Below, piece after piece: positions 24,959 to 34,863 of a DNA stretch of 64,000 nucleotides. How positions within the stretch are numbered: position 1 is the stretch's first letter; each line of letters opens with the position of its first letter. Under the pieces are notes generated by a model. It worked only from the letters and a program-made list of their open reading frames with translations. It had not been told where the DNA came from and did no database searches. This stretch comes from Gammaproteobacteria bacterium (GTDB lineage Bacteria > Pseudomonadota > Gammaproteobacteria > GCA-001735895): the NCBI GenBank assembly GCA_030066085.1, contig JASJCI010000023.1:1-64000 (forward strand), read 5' to 3'. A program made the position numbers and the translations under genes.

Positions 24959-27268
24959 TTGAAAAAGCTGTTCTGGATCACCGTTCTGGTGCTATTGTCG
25001 ATCTCTGCCCGGGCGCACGCCGAGGAGTTCGTGGTCGATAACATAGAAGTTGTCGGCATCAAGAAAATTGCTATCGGTACCGTTTTCAGCTACCTGCCGA
25101 TCAACGTGGGTGAAACGCTGGACCTCGAGCGCTCGCCGGAAATTATCCGCGAACTCTTTTCGACCGGGTTTTTCGATGACATTGCCCTGCGTCGGCGCGG
25201 CAACACGCTGATCATAGCGGTAAAGGAGCGTCCGTCGATCGGTGAGGTCAACTTCGAGGGCAACGACGACATCGAGGACGAGGCCCTGCAGGAAGCCCTC
25301 GAAGGGCTCGGCATGGCCAAGGGACGCATCTTCGACGAACACAAGCTCGAACAACTCGAACTCGAGCTGCAGCAGGTGTATTACTCGCTCGGCAAGTATG
25401 CCGCCCGGATCGAGGCCAGCTGGCGTGAACTCGACGAGGATCGTGTTGCTATCGACATCGATATTTCCGAGGGCGTGTCAGCCAAGATTCATTCGATCAA
25501 CATCACCGGCAACCGCGATTTCAGTGAACGGGAACTGCTCGAAATCTTCGAACTGGAGTCGACCGATTCCGGCTGGTTTGCCGACGACGAGTACTCTGGC
25601 ACAAGGCTTTCGGCCGATCTCGAATCCTTGCGATCGTATTATCTCGATCGGGGCTACATCCAGTACGATACAACCTCGCAGCAGGTCACGATCAGCCCGG
25701 ATCGCAAGGATATCAACATCACCATCAACATTCGTGAAGGTCAACAGTTCCGCCTCGACCAGATCGGTGTGGGTGGTGAAATGGTGGTGCCGGAGGGTGA
25801 GCTGAAGGCGCTGATCTCGTTGCGCCTGGGCGATGTATTCTCGCGCAAGGATGTCAACCGCGTTATCGAAGCCATGCAGAAGCGCCTGGGCGAGGACGGT
25901 TATGCTTATGCCGAGGTGCGTGTCGCCACCGATATCAACGAGGAAGATCGCACCGTGTCCATCCAGTTCCTTGTCTTTCCCGGCAAGAAGATGCGCGTGC
26001 GCTACATCAATTTCAGCGGCAATGCCAAGACCCAGGACCTGGTATTGCGCCGCGAGATGCGTCAGTTCGAGGGCGAGATGTACCAGCGTTCCAAGGTCGA
26101 TCGCTCGCGCATACGCCTGCAGCGCCTGAACTACATCGGCAGCGTGGACTTTGCGCTGGAGCGCGTTGTCGACAGCGAGGACGAGGTAGACATCAACGTG
26201 ACCGTCAGCGAACGCTTTACCGGCAACCTGCAGGTAGGGCTCGGCTTTTCGCAGGTGCAGGGCGCAATCCTCAACCTCGGCTTCAGTCATGACAACATCC
26301 TGGGTACGGGCAAGTCCCTTAGCCTGACTTTCGATAACTCTGCGGCAAGGGAACGTTATGCCTTCAGCTTCAGGGATCCCTACTGGACCAAGGACGGCGT
26401 GAGTCGCGGCTTCAATTTCAGTTTCACCGAGACCGATGCATCGGAAAACAACACCTCCAATTTTCTCTCCGACAGTATCCAGGCGTCGGTGGATTTCGGT
26501 ATTCCGCTGTCGGAGTTCAACACGCTCAGGCTCGAAGCCGGCGTCCTGCGCACCGATATCAAGACCACCAGCGGTTCGTCGGAAGAGGTCATCGATTTCC
26601 TGATCGACAACAGTGATGATTTCGATGAAAACACGCCGCGCGATGAGGTTGACGAGGCGCGTTTCGACACCGTGTTCGGCGCCACCCGCCTGTCGAAGGA
26701 TACGCGTAACCGGCGGATTTTCGCGAGCCAGGGCCATCTCAACAGTATCAATTTCGAGGTTCACAATGGCGACCTCGATTTTTATCGCGCCCGCTACCAG
26801 CACCGCAGCGCTTTCGAGCTGTCAGAGTTGCTGACGCTGAGCTACCGGGGGCGGATCGGCTACGGCGACGGTTACGGTGACACCGACGACCTGCCGCTGT
26901 TCGAAAAATTTACCGCGGGTGGTGTGCGCTCGGTACGCGGTTACGACGGCAACAGCCTGGGTCCCGAGGACAGCAACGGCGATCCGCTGGGCGGCAATCT
27001 GCAGGTCCTGTCCAGTGCCGAGGTACTCCTGCCGCTCGAGGCCCTGGGCAGTTCAGAAACCTTCAGGCTTGCGGTATACTGGGACGTTGGTAACGTGTAC
27101 GAAGACGCCGATGCTTTCGAGGCGGACGAACTTCGACAGTCGGTAGGCCTGTCCGCCAAGTGGTTTTCCGTGGTGGGCCCGATCGAATTCAGTTACGCGT
27201 TTCCGCTCAATGACGAACCTGGCGACGATACCCAGAATTTCCAGTTTGCGCTGGGGGCTGTTTTTTAG
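24959..27268 (+). CDS. bamA: Outer-membrane protein assembly factor BamA
   Basis: 769 aa. N-terminal signal peptide (about 1-21, ending ARAHAEE), five POTRA domains (about 22-345), then a 16-strand beta-barrel with the Omp85 signature GGVRSVRGYDGNSLGP (about 650) and a terminal FQFALGAVF ending in the aromatic residue typical of outer membrane proteins. It inserts beta-barrels with the Bam lipoproteins. The start is TTG 24959, immediately after the rseP stop; the signal peptide supports it. Confidence 0.97.
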   Translation: MKKLFWITVLVLLSISARAHAEEFVVDNIEVVGIKKIAIGTVFSYLPINVGETLDLERSPEIIRELFSTGFFDDIALRRRGNTLIIAVKERPSIGEVNFEGNDDIEDEALQEALEGLGMAKGRIFDEHKLEQLELELQQVYYSLGKYAARIEASWRELDEDRVAIDIDISEGVSAKIHSINITGNRDFSERELLEIFELESTDSGWFADDEYSGTRLSADLESLRSYYLDRGYIQYDTTSQQVTISPDRKDINITINIREGQQFRLDQIGVGGEMVVPEGELKALISLRLGDVFSRKDVNRVIEAMQKRLGEDGYAYAEVRVATDINEEDRTVSIQFLVFPGKKMRVRYINFSGNAKTQDLVLRREMRQFEGEMYQRSKVDRSRIRLQRLNYIGSVDFALERVVDSEDEVDINVTVSERFTGNLQVGLGFSQVQGAILNLGFSHDNILGTGKSLSLTFDNSAARERYAFSFRDPYWTKDGVSRGFNFSFTETDASENNTSNFLSDSIQASVDFGIPLSEFNTLRLEAGVLRTDIKTTSGSSEEVIDFLIDNSDDFDENTPRDEVDEARFDTVFGATRLSKDTRNRRIFASQGHLNSINFEVHNGDLDFYRARYQHRSAFELSELLTLSYRGRIGYGDGYGDTDDLPLFEKFTAGGVRSVRGYDGNSLGPEDSNGDPLGGNLQVLSSAEVLLPLEALGSSETFRLAVYWDVGNVYEDADAFEADELRQSVGLSAKWFSVVGPIEFSYAFPLNDEPGDDTQNFQFALGAVF

Positions 27269-27278
27269 AGAAATCCGC

Positions 27279-27812
27279 TTGAACAACCGAATAATCCGAT
27301 GGTTCCTGCTTTTGGCCTGTGTCGCGGCCCCGCTGCCCGTGGCCGCGCAGGAATTGCCCTACAAGATCGGCTTCGTCAATACCGCCCGTGTTCTCAAAGA
27401 GGCGCCGCAGGCGCAGCAGGTCGAGGAGCGCCTGAAGGCCGAATTCGGGCCGCGCGAAGCCCAGCTCAAGGAGCAGCGACAGGCCATACTGGCGATCGAA
27501 GAGCAGCTGAAATCCGACAGTGCGCTGGATTCCACCCAGCGGCGCAAGCTCGAGCGCGAAATCCGCCTCAAGGTCAGCCAGCTCAAGTTCCTCGAACAGG
27601 AGTTTCGCGAAGACCAGAACCTGCGTCGCAACGAGGAAATTCGTAACCTGCAGAAGGTTATCTCCAACGTCCTGAAAATGCAGGGTGACAACGGCGAGTT
27701 CGACCTGATCCTGACCGAGGGTGTCAGTTACGTCTCCGACCGGATCGACATCACTGCCGAGACCATCGAGATGCTCAAGCAGTTGTCCGACAACGAAGCG
27801 GCCGCGCAATAG
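27279..27812 (+). CDS. skp: Periplasmic chaperone Skp/OmpH
   Basis: 177 aa from TTG 27279. The signal peptide reads [20 protein letters not shown] then VAAQ. The mature part begins [11 protein letters not shown], characteristic of OmpH, followed by long Gln/Glu/Lys-rich helices (about 45-120) that form the tentacles, and a C-terminal [13 protein letters not shown]. It escorts unfolded outer-membrane proteins to Bam. A longer in-frame start at 27210 would lie inside bamA and lack signal-peptide character. It is 10 nt downstream of bamA. Confidence 0.92.
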   Translation: MNNRIIRWFLLLACVAAPLPVAAQELPYKIGFVNTARVLKEAPQAQQVEERLKAEFGPREAQLKEQRQAILAIEEQLKSDSALDSTQRRKLEREIRLKVSQLKFLEQEFREDQNLRRNEEIRNLQKVISNVLKMQGDNGEFDLILTEGVSYVSDRIDITAETIEMLKQLSDNEAAAQ

Positions 27813-27856
27813 GCCTGCCGCTTGCGATAGCGCCGCTTAACGCCGCCGATGTCCCG

Positions 27857-28873
27857 ATGAGCATGACGCTGCGACAACTGGCCGACGCCCTGCAACTCGA
27901 ATTCCGCGGCGACGCCGAAACGCCGATCAGCGGCGTGGCATCGCTGGCTGCGGCAGGCGCAAGCGACCTCTGTTTCATTCAACAGCGCAAGTATCTTGCC
28001 CGCCTCGAGGCGAGTCGCTGTGCGGCCGTTATCGTCAGTGAAAACCTCGCTGCCAGCCTGGAGCGACCGCTGCTGTTGTCGGCGGAGCCCCACTACAGCT
28101 TTGTGCGCGCGATCGAGGTACTGGGCCTGGCTGCGACTGACGCCGCCCCCGGTGTCGATCCGTCGGCACGCGTGGCCGCGAGCGCGAGGATCGACGAATC
28201 GGCCTCCATCGGCCCGCTGTGCGTGATTGGTGACGATGTCGAAATCGGCGCCGGCACGCATATCGGCGCCGCGGTCGTGATCGAGCGGGGAGTCAGGATC
28301 GGGGCCGACTGCACTATCCACAGCCGCGTCACGTTGTCCGGCTCGGCGCAAATCGGCGATCGTTGTATTCTTCATCCCGGCAGCGTGGTCGGCGCCGATG
28401 GCTTTGGCCTGGTGGAGCACGCCGAGGCATGGAAGAAGATCCCGCACCTCGGCAGCGTGCGTATCGACGACGACGTCGAGATCGGTGCCAACACGACGGT
28501 CGACCGCGGCGCGCTCGATGACACCGTTATCGAGCAGGGCTGTAAACTGGACAACCAGATCCAGGTCGGGCACAACGTTCACATCGGTGCGCATACCGCG
28601 ATAGCCGGTTGTGTTGGCATCGCCGGTAGCGCCAGAATCGGGCGCTACTGCAAGATTTCCGGCGGTGCCGGAATTCTGGGTCACCTGCAGGTAGCGGACC
28701 ACGTCACCATCACCGCCATGTCGCTCGTAACCCGCGATATTCGCGAGCCGGGGGTATATTCGTCGGGGACGCCACTGCTCGAAAATCGGCTCTGGCTCCG
28801 CAATAGCTCGCGCTACAAGTCGCTGGAGCAGCTTGCGCAACGCGTCGATCGACTGGAAAAAAACGGCAAGTGA
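27857..28873 (+). CDS. lpxD: UDP-3-O-(3-hydroxyacyl)glucosamine N-acyltransferase
   Basis: 338 aa. Third step of lipid A synthesis. The N-terminal uridine-binding domain has [22 protein letters not shown], followed by about ten hexapeptide repeats of a left-handed beta-helix (e.g. [20 protein letters not shown]) and a C-terminal helix. The catalytic His region [14 protein letters not shown] is present. It lies between skp and fabZ as in most Gammaproteobacteria. Confidence 0.95.
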   Translation: MSMTLRQLADALQLEFRGDAETPISGVASLAAAGASDLCFIQQRKYLARLEASRCAAVIVSENLAASLERPLLLSAEPHYSFVRAIEVLGLAATDAAPGVDPSARVAASARIDESASIGPLCVIGDDVEIGAGTHIGAAVVIERGVRIGADCTIHSRVTLSGSAQIGDRCILHPGSVVGADGFGLVEHAEAWKKIPHLGSVRIDDDVEIGANTTVDRGALDDTVIEQGCKLDNQIQVGHNVHIGAHTAIAGCVGIAGSARIGRYCKISGGAGILGHLQVADHVTITAMSLVTRDIREPGVYSSGTPLLENRLWLRNSSRYKSLEQLAQRVDRLEKNGK

Positions 28874-28927
28874 CGCTTGCCATGCAGAATCGACGAGAAG
28901 AATTCGACAGTGAAACGGGAGTCTAAC

Positions 28928-29371
28928 TTGGAACTCGATGTCAAACAGGTAATGGACCTATTACCGCATCGTTACCCTTTCCTTTTGATCGATCGGGTAG
29001 TCGACCACGAATCCGGCAAAAGCCTGTCGGCAATCAAGAACGTGACCATCAACGAGCCCTTCTTCCAGGGTCATTTTCCGGGCCAGCCGATCATGCCCGG
29101 CGTTCTGGTGCTCGAAGCGATGGCACAGGCCACCGGGCTACTGGCTTTCCTGAAGATGGGCGGGTCCGAAGACGACCGGCTCTACATGCTCGTCGGCATC
29201 GACAAGGCCCGCTTCCGCGGCCAGGTGGTGCCGGGCGATCAACTGCAGATCAAGATCAGCCTCAGGCGCGAAATGCGGGGTATCGGCATGTTCGACTGCG
29301 AGGCACGGGTGGATGGCGAAGTGGTTGCCGAGGCCGAGATGATGTGTTCGTCGCAGGATCGAAACCGATGA
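28928..29371 (+). CDS. fabZ: 3-hydroxyacyl-ACP dehydratase
   Basis: 147 aa from TTG 28928, preceded by GGGAG at 28917-28921; GTG 28910 is an alternative adding six residues. Hot-dog fold: [14 protein letters not shown], then catalytic H49 ([10 protein letters not shown]) and E63 ([10 protein letters not shown]). It dehydrates 3-hydroxyacyl-ACP in fatty acid elongation and competes with LpxA/LpxD for their substrate. The stop overlaps the lpxA start (ATGA). Confidence 0.95.
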   Translation: MELDVKQVMDLLPHRYPFLLIDRVVDHESGKSLSAIKNVTINEPFFQGHFPGQPIMPGVLVLEAMAQATGLLAFLKMGGSEDDRLYMLVGIDKARFRGQVVPGDQLQIKISLRREMRGIGMFDCEARVDGEVVAEAEMMCSSQDRNR

Positions 29372-30138
29372 TACACCCGACCGCGATCGTCGACCCGGGC
29401 GCCGAACTGGCCGCCGATGTCGAGGTTGGGCCTTACAGCGTGATCGGTGCCGACGTTCGTATCGGCGAGGGCAGCGTGATCGGACCGCATGTCGTGCTCA
29501 TGGGACCCACGACCATCGGCCGTAACAATCGCATCTTCCAGTTTGCCTCGGTCGGCGAGGCGCCGCAGGATAAAAAGTATCGCGGTGAACCGGCTACGCT
29601 GGAGGTCGGTGACGGTAACACCATCCGTGAATACGTCACGTTGCATCGGGGTACCGACCAGGGTATCGGCAAAACCGTCATCGGCAACGACAACCTTTTC
29701 ATGGCCTATAGCCACGTTGCCCATGACTGTATCGTCGGCAGCCACGCAATCCTGGCCAACGCGGCATCGCTTTCCGGGCACGTAGAGGTCGGTGACTACG
29801 CAATTCTCGGCGGTTTTACCTCGGTCCACCAGTTTACCCAGATCGGCGACCGCGCATTCTGCGGTCTCGGCTCGGTCATTACCCAGGATGTGCCACCTTT
29901 CTCCACCGTCGCGGGTAATCGGGCGAGGGTCGTGGGGATCAACAAGGAAGGCTTGAAAAGGCACGGATTCGATCCCGATTTGATCCGTGCGCTGCATAAA
30001 TCCTTCCGCGAACTCCTGAAATCCAACAAGCCCAGGGAAGAGGCGTTGGAAAATCTTCGGCCCTTGTGCGAGCAACATCCGGAAGTGAAGGATTTCTGCG
30101 AATTCGTCAGGCGGAGCAAGCGGGGTATTGCCAGTTAG
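29368..30138 (+). CDS. lpxA: UDP-N-acetylglucosamine O-acyltransferase
   Basis: 256 aa from ATG 29368 ([14 protein letters not shown]). First step of lipid A synthesis. A left-handed beta-helix is followed by a C-terminal helical domain. The catalytic base is H119 in AYSHVAHDC, and [12 protein letters not shown] binds substrate. The residue at the acyl-chain ruler position, counted from the conserved VHQF, is Leu167 (FCGLGS). E. coli has Gly here (C14) and Pseudomonas aeruginosa Met (C10), so a short acyl chain is predicted. lpxB does not follow; a terminator does. Confidence 0.95.
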   Translation: MIHPTAIVDPGAELAADVEVGPYSVIGADVRIGEGSVIGPHVVLMGPTTIGRNNRIFQFASVGEAPQDKKYRGEPATLEVGDGNTIREYVTLHRGTDQGIGKTVIGNDNLFMAYSHVAHDCIVGSHAILANAASLSGHVEVGDYAILGGFTSVHQFTQIGDRAFCGLGSVITQDVPPFSTVAGNRARVVGINKEGLKRHGFDPDLIRALHKSFRELLKSNKPREEALENLRPLCEQHPEVKDFCEFVRRSKRGIAS

Positions 30139-30149
30139 GTCCTGGCCAG

Positions 30150-30176
30150 GCGGGTCTTCGCCGCCCGCGGTTTTTT
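30150..30176 (+). terminator. Rho-independent terminator after lpxA
   Basis: GCGGG (30150-30154) pairs with CCCGC (30164-30168) around TCTTCGCCG, followed by GG and six T residues (30171-30176). It lies 12 nt after the lpxA stop and closes the 13-kb envelope cluster. The rest of the gap to 30333 shows no feature. Confidence 0.6.
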
Positions 30177-30333
30177 ACCGGGGCCGATCGCAGCCGCGAC
30201 CAGCGCGAGCGCGCGGCGTATTCCTGCCCGGATACCATGACAATGATCCGGCGCCTGCCGTGGTCGGCCAGGACGCTGCGCTCATCTTCGGTCGAGGCTT
30301 TTCTTCATGCGGTTGCTGCCCTATGATGACAGC

Positions 30334-31002
30334 GTGAACCTGCTTGCCCTCGATACCTCCACCGAAGCCTGCTCGGTTGCGCTGCAGCGTGCCGATGGCG
30401 AGGTTTTTCACCAGTTCGAAGTCGCACCGCGGCAGCACAACCGACTGCTGCCGCAAATGCTCGATACGGTTATGCGCGACGCCGGCATCGCCCGTAGCGA
30501 GCTCGACTATTGCGCAGTTACCAATGGTCCCGGTGCGTTCACCGGCATCCGCATTGCCGCCGCCCAGGCGCAGGGTATCGGCGTTGCCCTCGCGATTCCG
30601 CTGGTGCCGCTATCGACCCTCGCGGTACTGGCCCAGACGCGTTTCGACCAGGCAGCCGGCGAGTGCGTGCTGGTTGCGCTGGATGCGCGCATGAACGAGA
30701 TATACTGGGCGGTGTACCGTCGTGACGAAGCCGGTCTGGCGGTCGCCTGTGGTCCCGAGCAACTGACTGCCGACGAAGCGGTCGAATTGCCGCCGCGGGT
30801 CGACTGTGGCGCCGGCCACGGCTGGCTCGAGAAGTTGCGCGCCGCGGCCGACTTCGATGTCGATTTTGCGCTGCTGCCCGATGCCCGCTCGATGCCGGGA
30901 CTGGCGCGACGGCAAGTCGAGGCCGCCGCCGTGGTCGCGGCGGAGCAAATCGAGATGAATTACCTCCGCAACAAGGTCGCGGAGAAACCTGCCTCCGCAT
31001 GA
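30334..31002 (+). CDS. tsaB: tRNA t6A threonylcarbamoyl adenosine modification protein TsaB
   Basis: 222 aa from GTG 30334 (MNLLALDTSTEACSVAL). ASKHA-fold partner of TsaD, needed with TsaE and TsaC for t6A37 of ANN-decoding tRNAs. Visible: LALDTSTEACSVAL, QHNRLLPQML and TNGPGAFTGIRIAAAQAQG. ATG 30307 would add nine residues not seen in the family. The stop overlaps truD (ATGA). tsaE is also in this window (61335). Confidence 0.93.
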   Translation: MNLLALDTSTEACSVALQRADGEVFHQFEVAPRQHNRLLPQMLDTVMRDAGIARSELDYCAVTNGPGAFTGIRIAAAQAQGIGVALAIPLVPLSTLAVLAQTRFDQAAGECVLVALDARMNEIYWAVYRRDEAGLAVACGPEQLTADEAVELPPRVDCGAGHGWLEKLRAAADFDVDFALLPDARSMPGLARRQVEAAAVVAAEQIEMNYLRNKVAEKPASA

Positions 31003-32006
31003 TCCTGCCCTTTCCCTGGGGAGAGCCGTCCGCAAGCGCGCTGATGAAGGCGCGTTGCGAGGATTTTGTCGTCACCGAAGTCCTTGGATTCGAGCCCGGG
31101 GGAGAGGGTGAGCACCTGTTTTTGTGGGTCGAGAAACGGGGTTTGAATACGTCCGACATGGCGCGTGCCATCGCAGCCGACAATGATCTCGACTATCGCC
31201 AGGTCTCCTGGAGCGGTCTCAAGGACAGGCATGCGCTGACCCGCCAGTGGCTGAGCGTGCACCTGCCCGGAAGCGGAATTGCCGGCCTGCGCGCCGACGG
31301 GGAAGGCTACCGCATTCTGCGTCAGCAGCGTCATCGCAGCAAGCTGCGCCCCGGTACGCACCGGGCCAACCGTTTTCGCGTATGCCTGCGCGAGGTAAGC
31401 GGATTCGACAGCCGGGTCGGCGCGCAAATCGAACGGATCGGCCAGCAGGGTTTTGCCAATTACTTCGGCGCGCAGCGTTTCGGGCGCGATGACAACGTGG
31501 CACAGGCACTCGAATCGCTCGGTCGCAGGCGCTTGTCTCGTCAGCGACGCGGCCTGCTGATTTCGGCCCTGCGCAGCGATCTGTTCAATCGTATCCTGGC
31601 GCGCCGCATCGAGATGGATTGCTGGCAGGCGCCGCTGGAAGGTGATGTCTTCATGCTGAGGGGCAGCCGCTCGGTGTTCCGTGAGCCGCTCGACGACAGC
31701 TTGCGGCAGCGCTTCGCCACGGGCGATATCTCGAGCTGTGGAAGCCTGTTCGGCCGCGGTGAAAGCATGCTGGGCGGGCAAGCGGCGGCAATCGAGGCGC
31801 AGGTGCTGGCGGATAATCCGCTTGCGGTGGAACGCCTCGAGGAAGTCGGCGCGCGCCGCGAGCTGCGGCCGTTGCGGGCCTTCGCCGGTGCCCTCGACTT
31901 CGAGTTCGATGCGGCCGGAGCGATGCTGACACTGGAGCTGGAGTTACCCGCCGGCTGTTACCTGACGACCTTGCTGGAACACTTCCTCATCCTGCGACAG
32001 CCGTAA
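30999..32006 (+). CDS. truD: tRNA pseudouridine(13) synthase
   Basis: 335 aa. It converts U13 of tRNA-Glu-type tRNAs to pseudouridine. Catalytic D76 lies in WSGLKDRHALTRQWLSV; NRFRVCLRE and GFANYFGAQRFGRDDNV are also family signatures. Translationally coupled to tsaB by a 4-nt overlap, which makes a small tRNA-modification operon. In enterobacteria truD sits instead with ispF/surE. Confidence 0.95.
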   Translation: MILPFPWGEPSASALMKARCEDFVVTEVLGFEPGGEGEHLFLWVEKRGLNTSDMARAIAADNDLDYRQVSWSGLKDRHALTRQWLSVHLPGSGIAGLRADGEGYRILRQQRHRSKLRPGTHRANRFRVCLREVSGFDSRVGAQIERIGQQGFANYFGAQRFGRDDNVAQALESLGRRRLSRQRRGLLISALRSDLFNRILARRIEMDCWQAPLEGDVFMLRGSRSVFREPLDDSLRQRFATGDISSCGSLFGRGESMLGGQAAAIEAQVLADNPLAVERLEEVGARRELRPLRAFAGALDFEFDAAGAMLTLELELPAGCYLTTLLEHFLILRQP

Positions 32007-32196
32007 CAGGCCGACCTGCGCTAAACGCGGGAGCAGCGCGCGTCTGCCTGGTTGCAAAACAGGCCCCATGGCAATTGAACGTGACGACGGTAGAGGATCG
32101 AGTATATGCTCGAAGCCTGCGCTAAAACCCGCGGTTCCCGGGGAAACGCGACGCCTGCCGCGGCGGCGAAACCCACGGGTGCCGGGGTCCGGATTG

Positions 32197-32688
32197 TCAG
32201 CCTGCGTCCAGTGCAGCGAGCATGCTGTCGGCGTCACTGACCTCGAATGCTTGCGGCTGTTCGACGAACAGGCGAGTGACGACACCGTCGTCGACCAGCA
32301 TCGAGTAACGCTGCGAACGGATTCCCATGCCGGCCGCTTCCAGGTCGAGCTCGAGACCGACCGCGCGGGTGAAGTGCGCGCTGCCGTCCGCCAGCATCAG
32401 CACCCGGTCCTCGACGTTGTGCGCTTCGCCCCAGGCATGCATGACGAAAGCATCGTTGACGGACAGGCAGACGATGCGATCGACGCCGCGCGCAAACAGC
32501 GCGTCCGATTGAACAACGTAACCCGGCAGGTGGGCCGCCGAACAGGTTGGCGTAAATGCCCCTGGAAGCGCGAACAGCGCCACTTTTTTACCGCCGAATA
32601 GCTCGTTGGTGTTGATGGTTTCGATGCCGTCCGCGGTCTTGTGCTGCAGATCGACGGAGGGTAGCTTGTCGCCTTCCTGGATTGCCAT
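32197..32688 (-). CDS. Peroxiredoxin, Prx5 type
   Basis: 163 aa, atypical for AhpC but right for the Prx5/glutaredoxin-dependent group. Peroxidatic Cys49 in LPGAFTPTCSAAHLPGY, and the supporting arginine in GMGIRSQRYSML. It reduces peroxides in the cytoplasm using glutathione/glutaredoxin or thioredoxin. Monocistronic: convergent with truD (190-bp gap with no recognisable element) and divergent from the HAD gene. Confidence 0.93.
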   Translation of the reverse strand: MAIQEGDKLPSVDLQHKTADGIETINTNELFGGKKVALFALPGAFTPTCSAAHLPGYVVQSDALFARGVDRIVCLSVNDAFVMHAWGEAHNVEDRVLMLADGSAHFTRAVGLELDLEAAGMGIRSQRYSMLVDDGVVTRLFVEQPQAFEVSDADSMLAALDAG

Positions 32689-32729
32689 GATTGGCCCTCG
32701 TGGTTACATTGTGGAGCCGAGATACTACA

Positions 32730-33380
32730 ATGAAAAACCGCTACGCCCAACCATCCGCCGGAAGCATGCCGAAGACGCAGCAAATCAGACATCGCAAGCA
32801 CTGGATCTTCGATCTGGACGGCACACTGACCGTCAGTGCACACGATTTCGATCACATGCGGCGCGAGCTTGGCATGGCGCCGGAAACGCCGATACTGGAA
32901 GCACTGCACGCGATGCCTGCCGCCGAGGCGGCACCACTGTGGGAACAGCTGAATGAACTCGAATTCTACTATGCGGGCAAATCGTCGCTGATGGACGGTG
33001 CTACCGAGTTGCTGCAGTACCTGCACGACCGCGGCCGGCGACTGGCCATTCTGACGCGCAATACCATGCCGGTTGTCGAGCAGACGTTGCAGGCCTGCCG
33101 GCTCGATCATTTCTTTCCCCTCGATCATATACTCGATCGTGATGCCTGTCTGCCCAAGCCCGCTCCGGACGGGATCAATCACCTGCTGGATTTCTGGGGT
33201 GCCGATGCCGACGACACGGTGATGGTGGGTGATTATCTCTATGACCTGCAGGCCGGTCGGGGGGCAGGGGTGGCAACCGTGCACGTCGCGTCCAACGGCC
33301 GCGGAGAGTGGCCCGAGGTTACCGATATTCGAGTACACAGCGTCGGCGAAATACTGTCTTACCTGGAGATTTCTTCATGA
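32730..33380 (+). CDS. HAD-superfamily hydrolase (phosphoglycolate-phosphatase-like)
   Basis: 216 aa from ATG 32730; ATG 32766 would give 204 aa and cannot be excluded. Motif I FDLDGTLT with nucleophile D28 and D30, motif II LTRN, motif III KPAPDGI, motif IV VGDYLYDLQAG. A helical cap domain lies between residues about 40 and 100. A small-molecule phosphatase is likely, with substrate unknown. The stop overlaps the start of the DUF4197 lipoprotein (ATGA). Confidence 0.85.
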   Translation: MKNRYAQPSAGSMPKTQQIRHRKHWIFDLDGTLTVSAHDFDHMRRELGMAPETPILEALHAMPAAEAAPLWEQLNELEFYYAGKSSLMDGATELLQYLHDRGRRLAILTRNTMPVVEQTLQACRLDHFFPLDHILDRDACLPKPAPDGINHLLDFWGADADDTVMVGDYLYDLQAGRGAGVATVHVASNGRGEWPEVTDIRVHSVGEILSYLEISS

Positions 33381-34099
33381 ATATTGTCAGAGTTCCGCTG
33401 CTGTGCATCCTGGCCCTCGTTGCCGCCTGTGCCGACAAGGACCTGCGCGACTCGCTAGCTTACCTCGATGCGACCGCGCAAGAGGTACCGCTGACCGAGC
33501 GCGAGGTAAGTGCCGCGCTGAAGGATGCGCTGTCGCGCGGCATTGCGCGCGGCGCCGCGCGGGCGTCCGCCCCCGATGGTTTCCTGTTGAATCCCGAGCT
33601 CAAAATCGAGTTTCCGCCGGACGCGATCAAGGTCGAGCAAACGCTGCGCAGGATCGGCTTCGGCAAGGAGCTCGATCGTTTCGTCGTCCAGCTCAACCGC
33701 GCGGCCGAGCAGGCGGCCGCCAGGGCCAAGCCGATATTTATCCGCGAGATTACGTCGATGAGTTTTCGCGACGCTTTCGAAATCCTCAATGGCGAAGCGG
33801 ACGCGGCGACGCGTTACCTCGAGCGCACGACCAGCGACGAACTGTACGATGCTTTTCTGCCGGTGGTGCGGAAAACCCTCGATCAGACCAGCGCCACGCG
33901 CTACTACGCAGAGCTCGTCAATCGCTTCAACCAGCTGCCGCTGACCTTCGATGTCGACCCCGACCTCGACGAGTATGCCACCGAAAAGGCGATCGAGGGT
34001 CTGCTCAAGCTGGTTGCCGAGGAAGAGGCCGAGATCCGCGCCAACCCGGCGGCGCGTACGACCCGGTTGTTGCGGCGGGTGTTCGGCAGTCTCGACTAG
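33377..34099 (+). CDS. DUF4197 family lipoprotein
   Basis: 240 aa from ATG 33377. Lipobox LVAAC gives Cys18 as the lipidated residue. The mature part is mostly helical, with LTEREVSAALKDALSRGI and the conserved FPPDAIKVEQTLRRIGFGKE and MSFRDAFEILNGEADAATRYLE typical of DUF4197, a family without known function. The second residue of the mature form is Ala, so outer-membrane sorting is expected. Coupled to the HAD hydrolase. Confidence 0.85.
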   Translation: MNIVRVPLLCILALVAACADKDLRDSLAYLDATAQEVPLTEREVSAALKDALSRGIARGAARASAPDGFLLNPELKIEFPPDAIKVEQTLRRIGFGKELDRFVVQLNRAAEQAAARAKPIFIREITSMSFRDAFEILNGEADAATRYLERTTSDELYDAFLPVVRKTLDQTSATRYYAELVNRFNQLPLTFDVDPDLDEYATEKAIEGLLKLVAEEEAEIRANPAARTTRLLRRVFGSLD

Positions 34100-34123
34100 C
34101 GGGTTGCACCGCCGTGGTGCGGA

Positions 34124-34834
34124 TCAGCCGACGCCGAGATGCCTGAAGATGTGATCGCAGCACTCGCGTGGGCGGGTCTGCAGCAGCAGGTGCGGGGCAT
34201 CGATGTCGACCCGCTGCATGCTGGCCAGGTTGTGCTGCAGCAACTCGGCGTGACCCTCGGAAACGATGCGGTCGCGCGTTGCTCGCAGGTACAGCAGCGG
34301 GGTCTGGACGTCGGCAAGCATCGCGGTGATGTCGATGCGGCTGTGAACCTCGATCCTGTGTTTCAGCTGGGAGCCGTCGAGCTGCTCGGTGACGTCCATC
34401 GGCAGCGGCGCGGTATCGGTGTCGTCTCCGCTGCTGTTGGCGGATACATCGAGGCAGTACTCGTTCAGCGTGCCGATGGAAAACAACTGTGAAGGTATGA
34501 CCGATGCCATTTGCGTCAATGCCTGCAACGGCGAACGCGAAAAGGTTGCGGCCAGCACCGATGGTCCGATCTGATCACCCTGTTGCGCCATCAGCGCCAG
34601 CGCCACCGGGCCGGAAAACGACTCCGCCAGGATCGAGTAACCCGGTTCGACCGGCAGCTGGCTGCGCGCGCAGTTGATATAGTCGTTGAACGAATTCAGG
34701 TTGGGATAGGTTACGACGATGAGCCGAAAGTGTTGTTCCAGCAATGGAATGACGGGCTCGAACAGGCGGCCGGTACTATCCAGCCCCGGCATCATTACCA
34801 GCGTTTTTTCCGACACGGCGGTCAAACCTCGCAC
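34124..34834 (-). CDS. Alpha/beta hydrolase
   Basis: 236 aa. Starts with the oxyanion-hole strand LVMMPGLDSTG. The nucleophile elbow is AES72FSG, a variant of GxSxG in which the first Gly is Ala, and APHLLLQTRP near the C-terminus supplies the catalytic His. An acid may come from YLRATRDRIV. Cytoplasmic, no signal peptide. Possibly downstream of the GloB-like gene (57 nt), both on the minus strand. Substrate unknown. Confidence 0.8.
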   Translation of the reverse strand: MRGLTAVSEKTLVMMPGLDSTGRLFEPVIPLLEQHFRLIVVTYPNLNSFNDYINCARSQLPVEPGYSILAESFSGPVALALMAQQGDQIGPSVLAATFSRSPLQALTQMASVIPSQLFSIGTLNEYCLDVSANSSGDDTDTAPLPMDVTEQLDGSQLKHRIEVHSRIDITAMLADVQTPLLYLRATRDRIVSEGHAELLQHNLASMQRVDIDAPHLLLQTRPRECCDHIFRHLGVG

Positions 34835-34863
34835 TGCGAAGCGGTTGGCTGTGGCACTATCTG

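Noticed and set aside
32007-32196. Possible small RNA or terminator between truD and the peroxiredoxin
   Set aside because: Some short inverted repeats (e.g. CGAGTATATGCTCG) occur but none has a T-run or promoter; nothing supportable.
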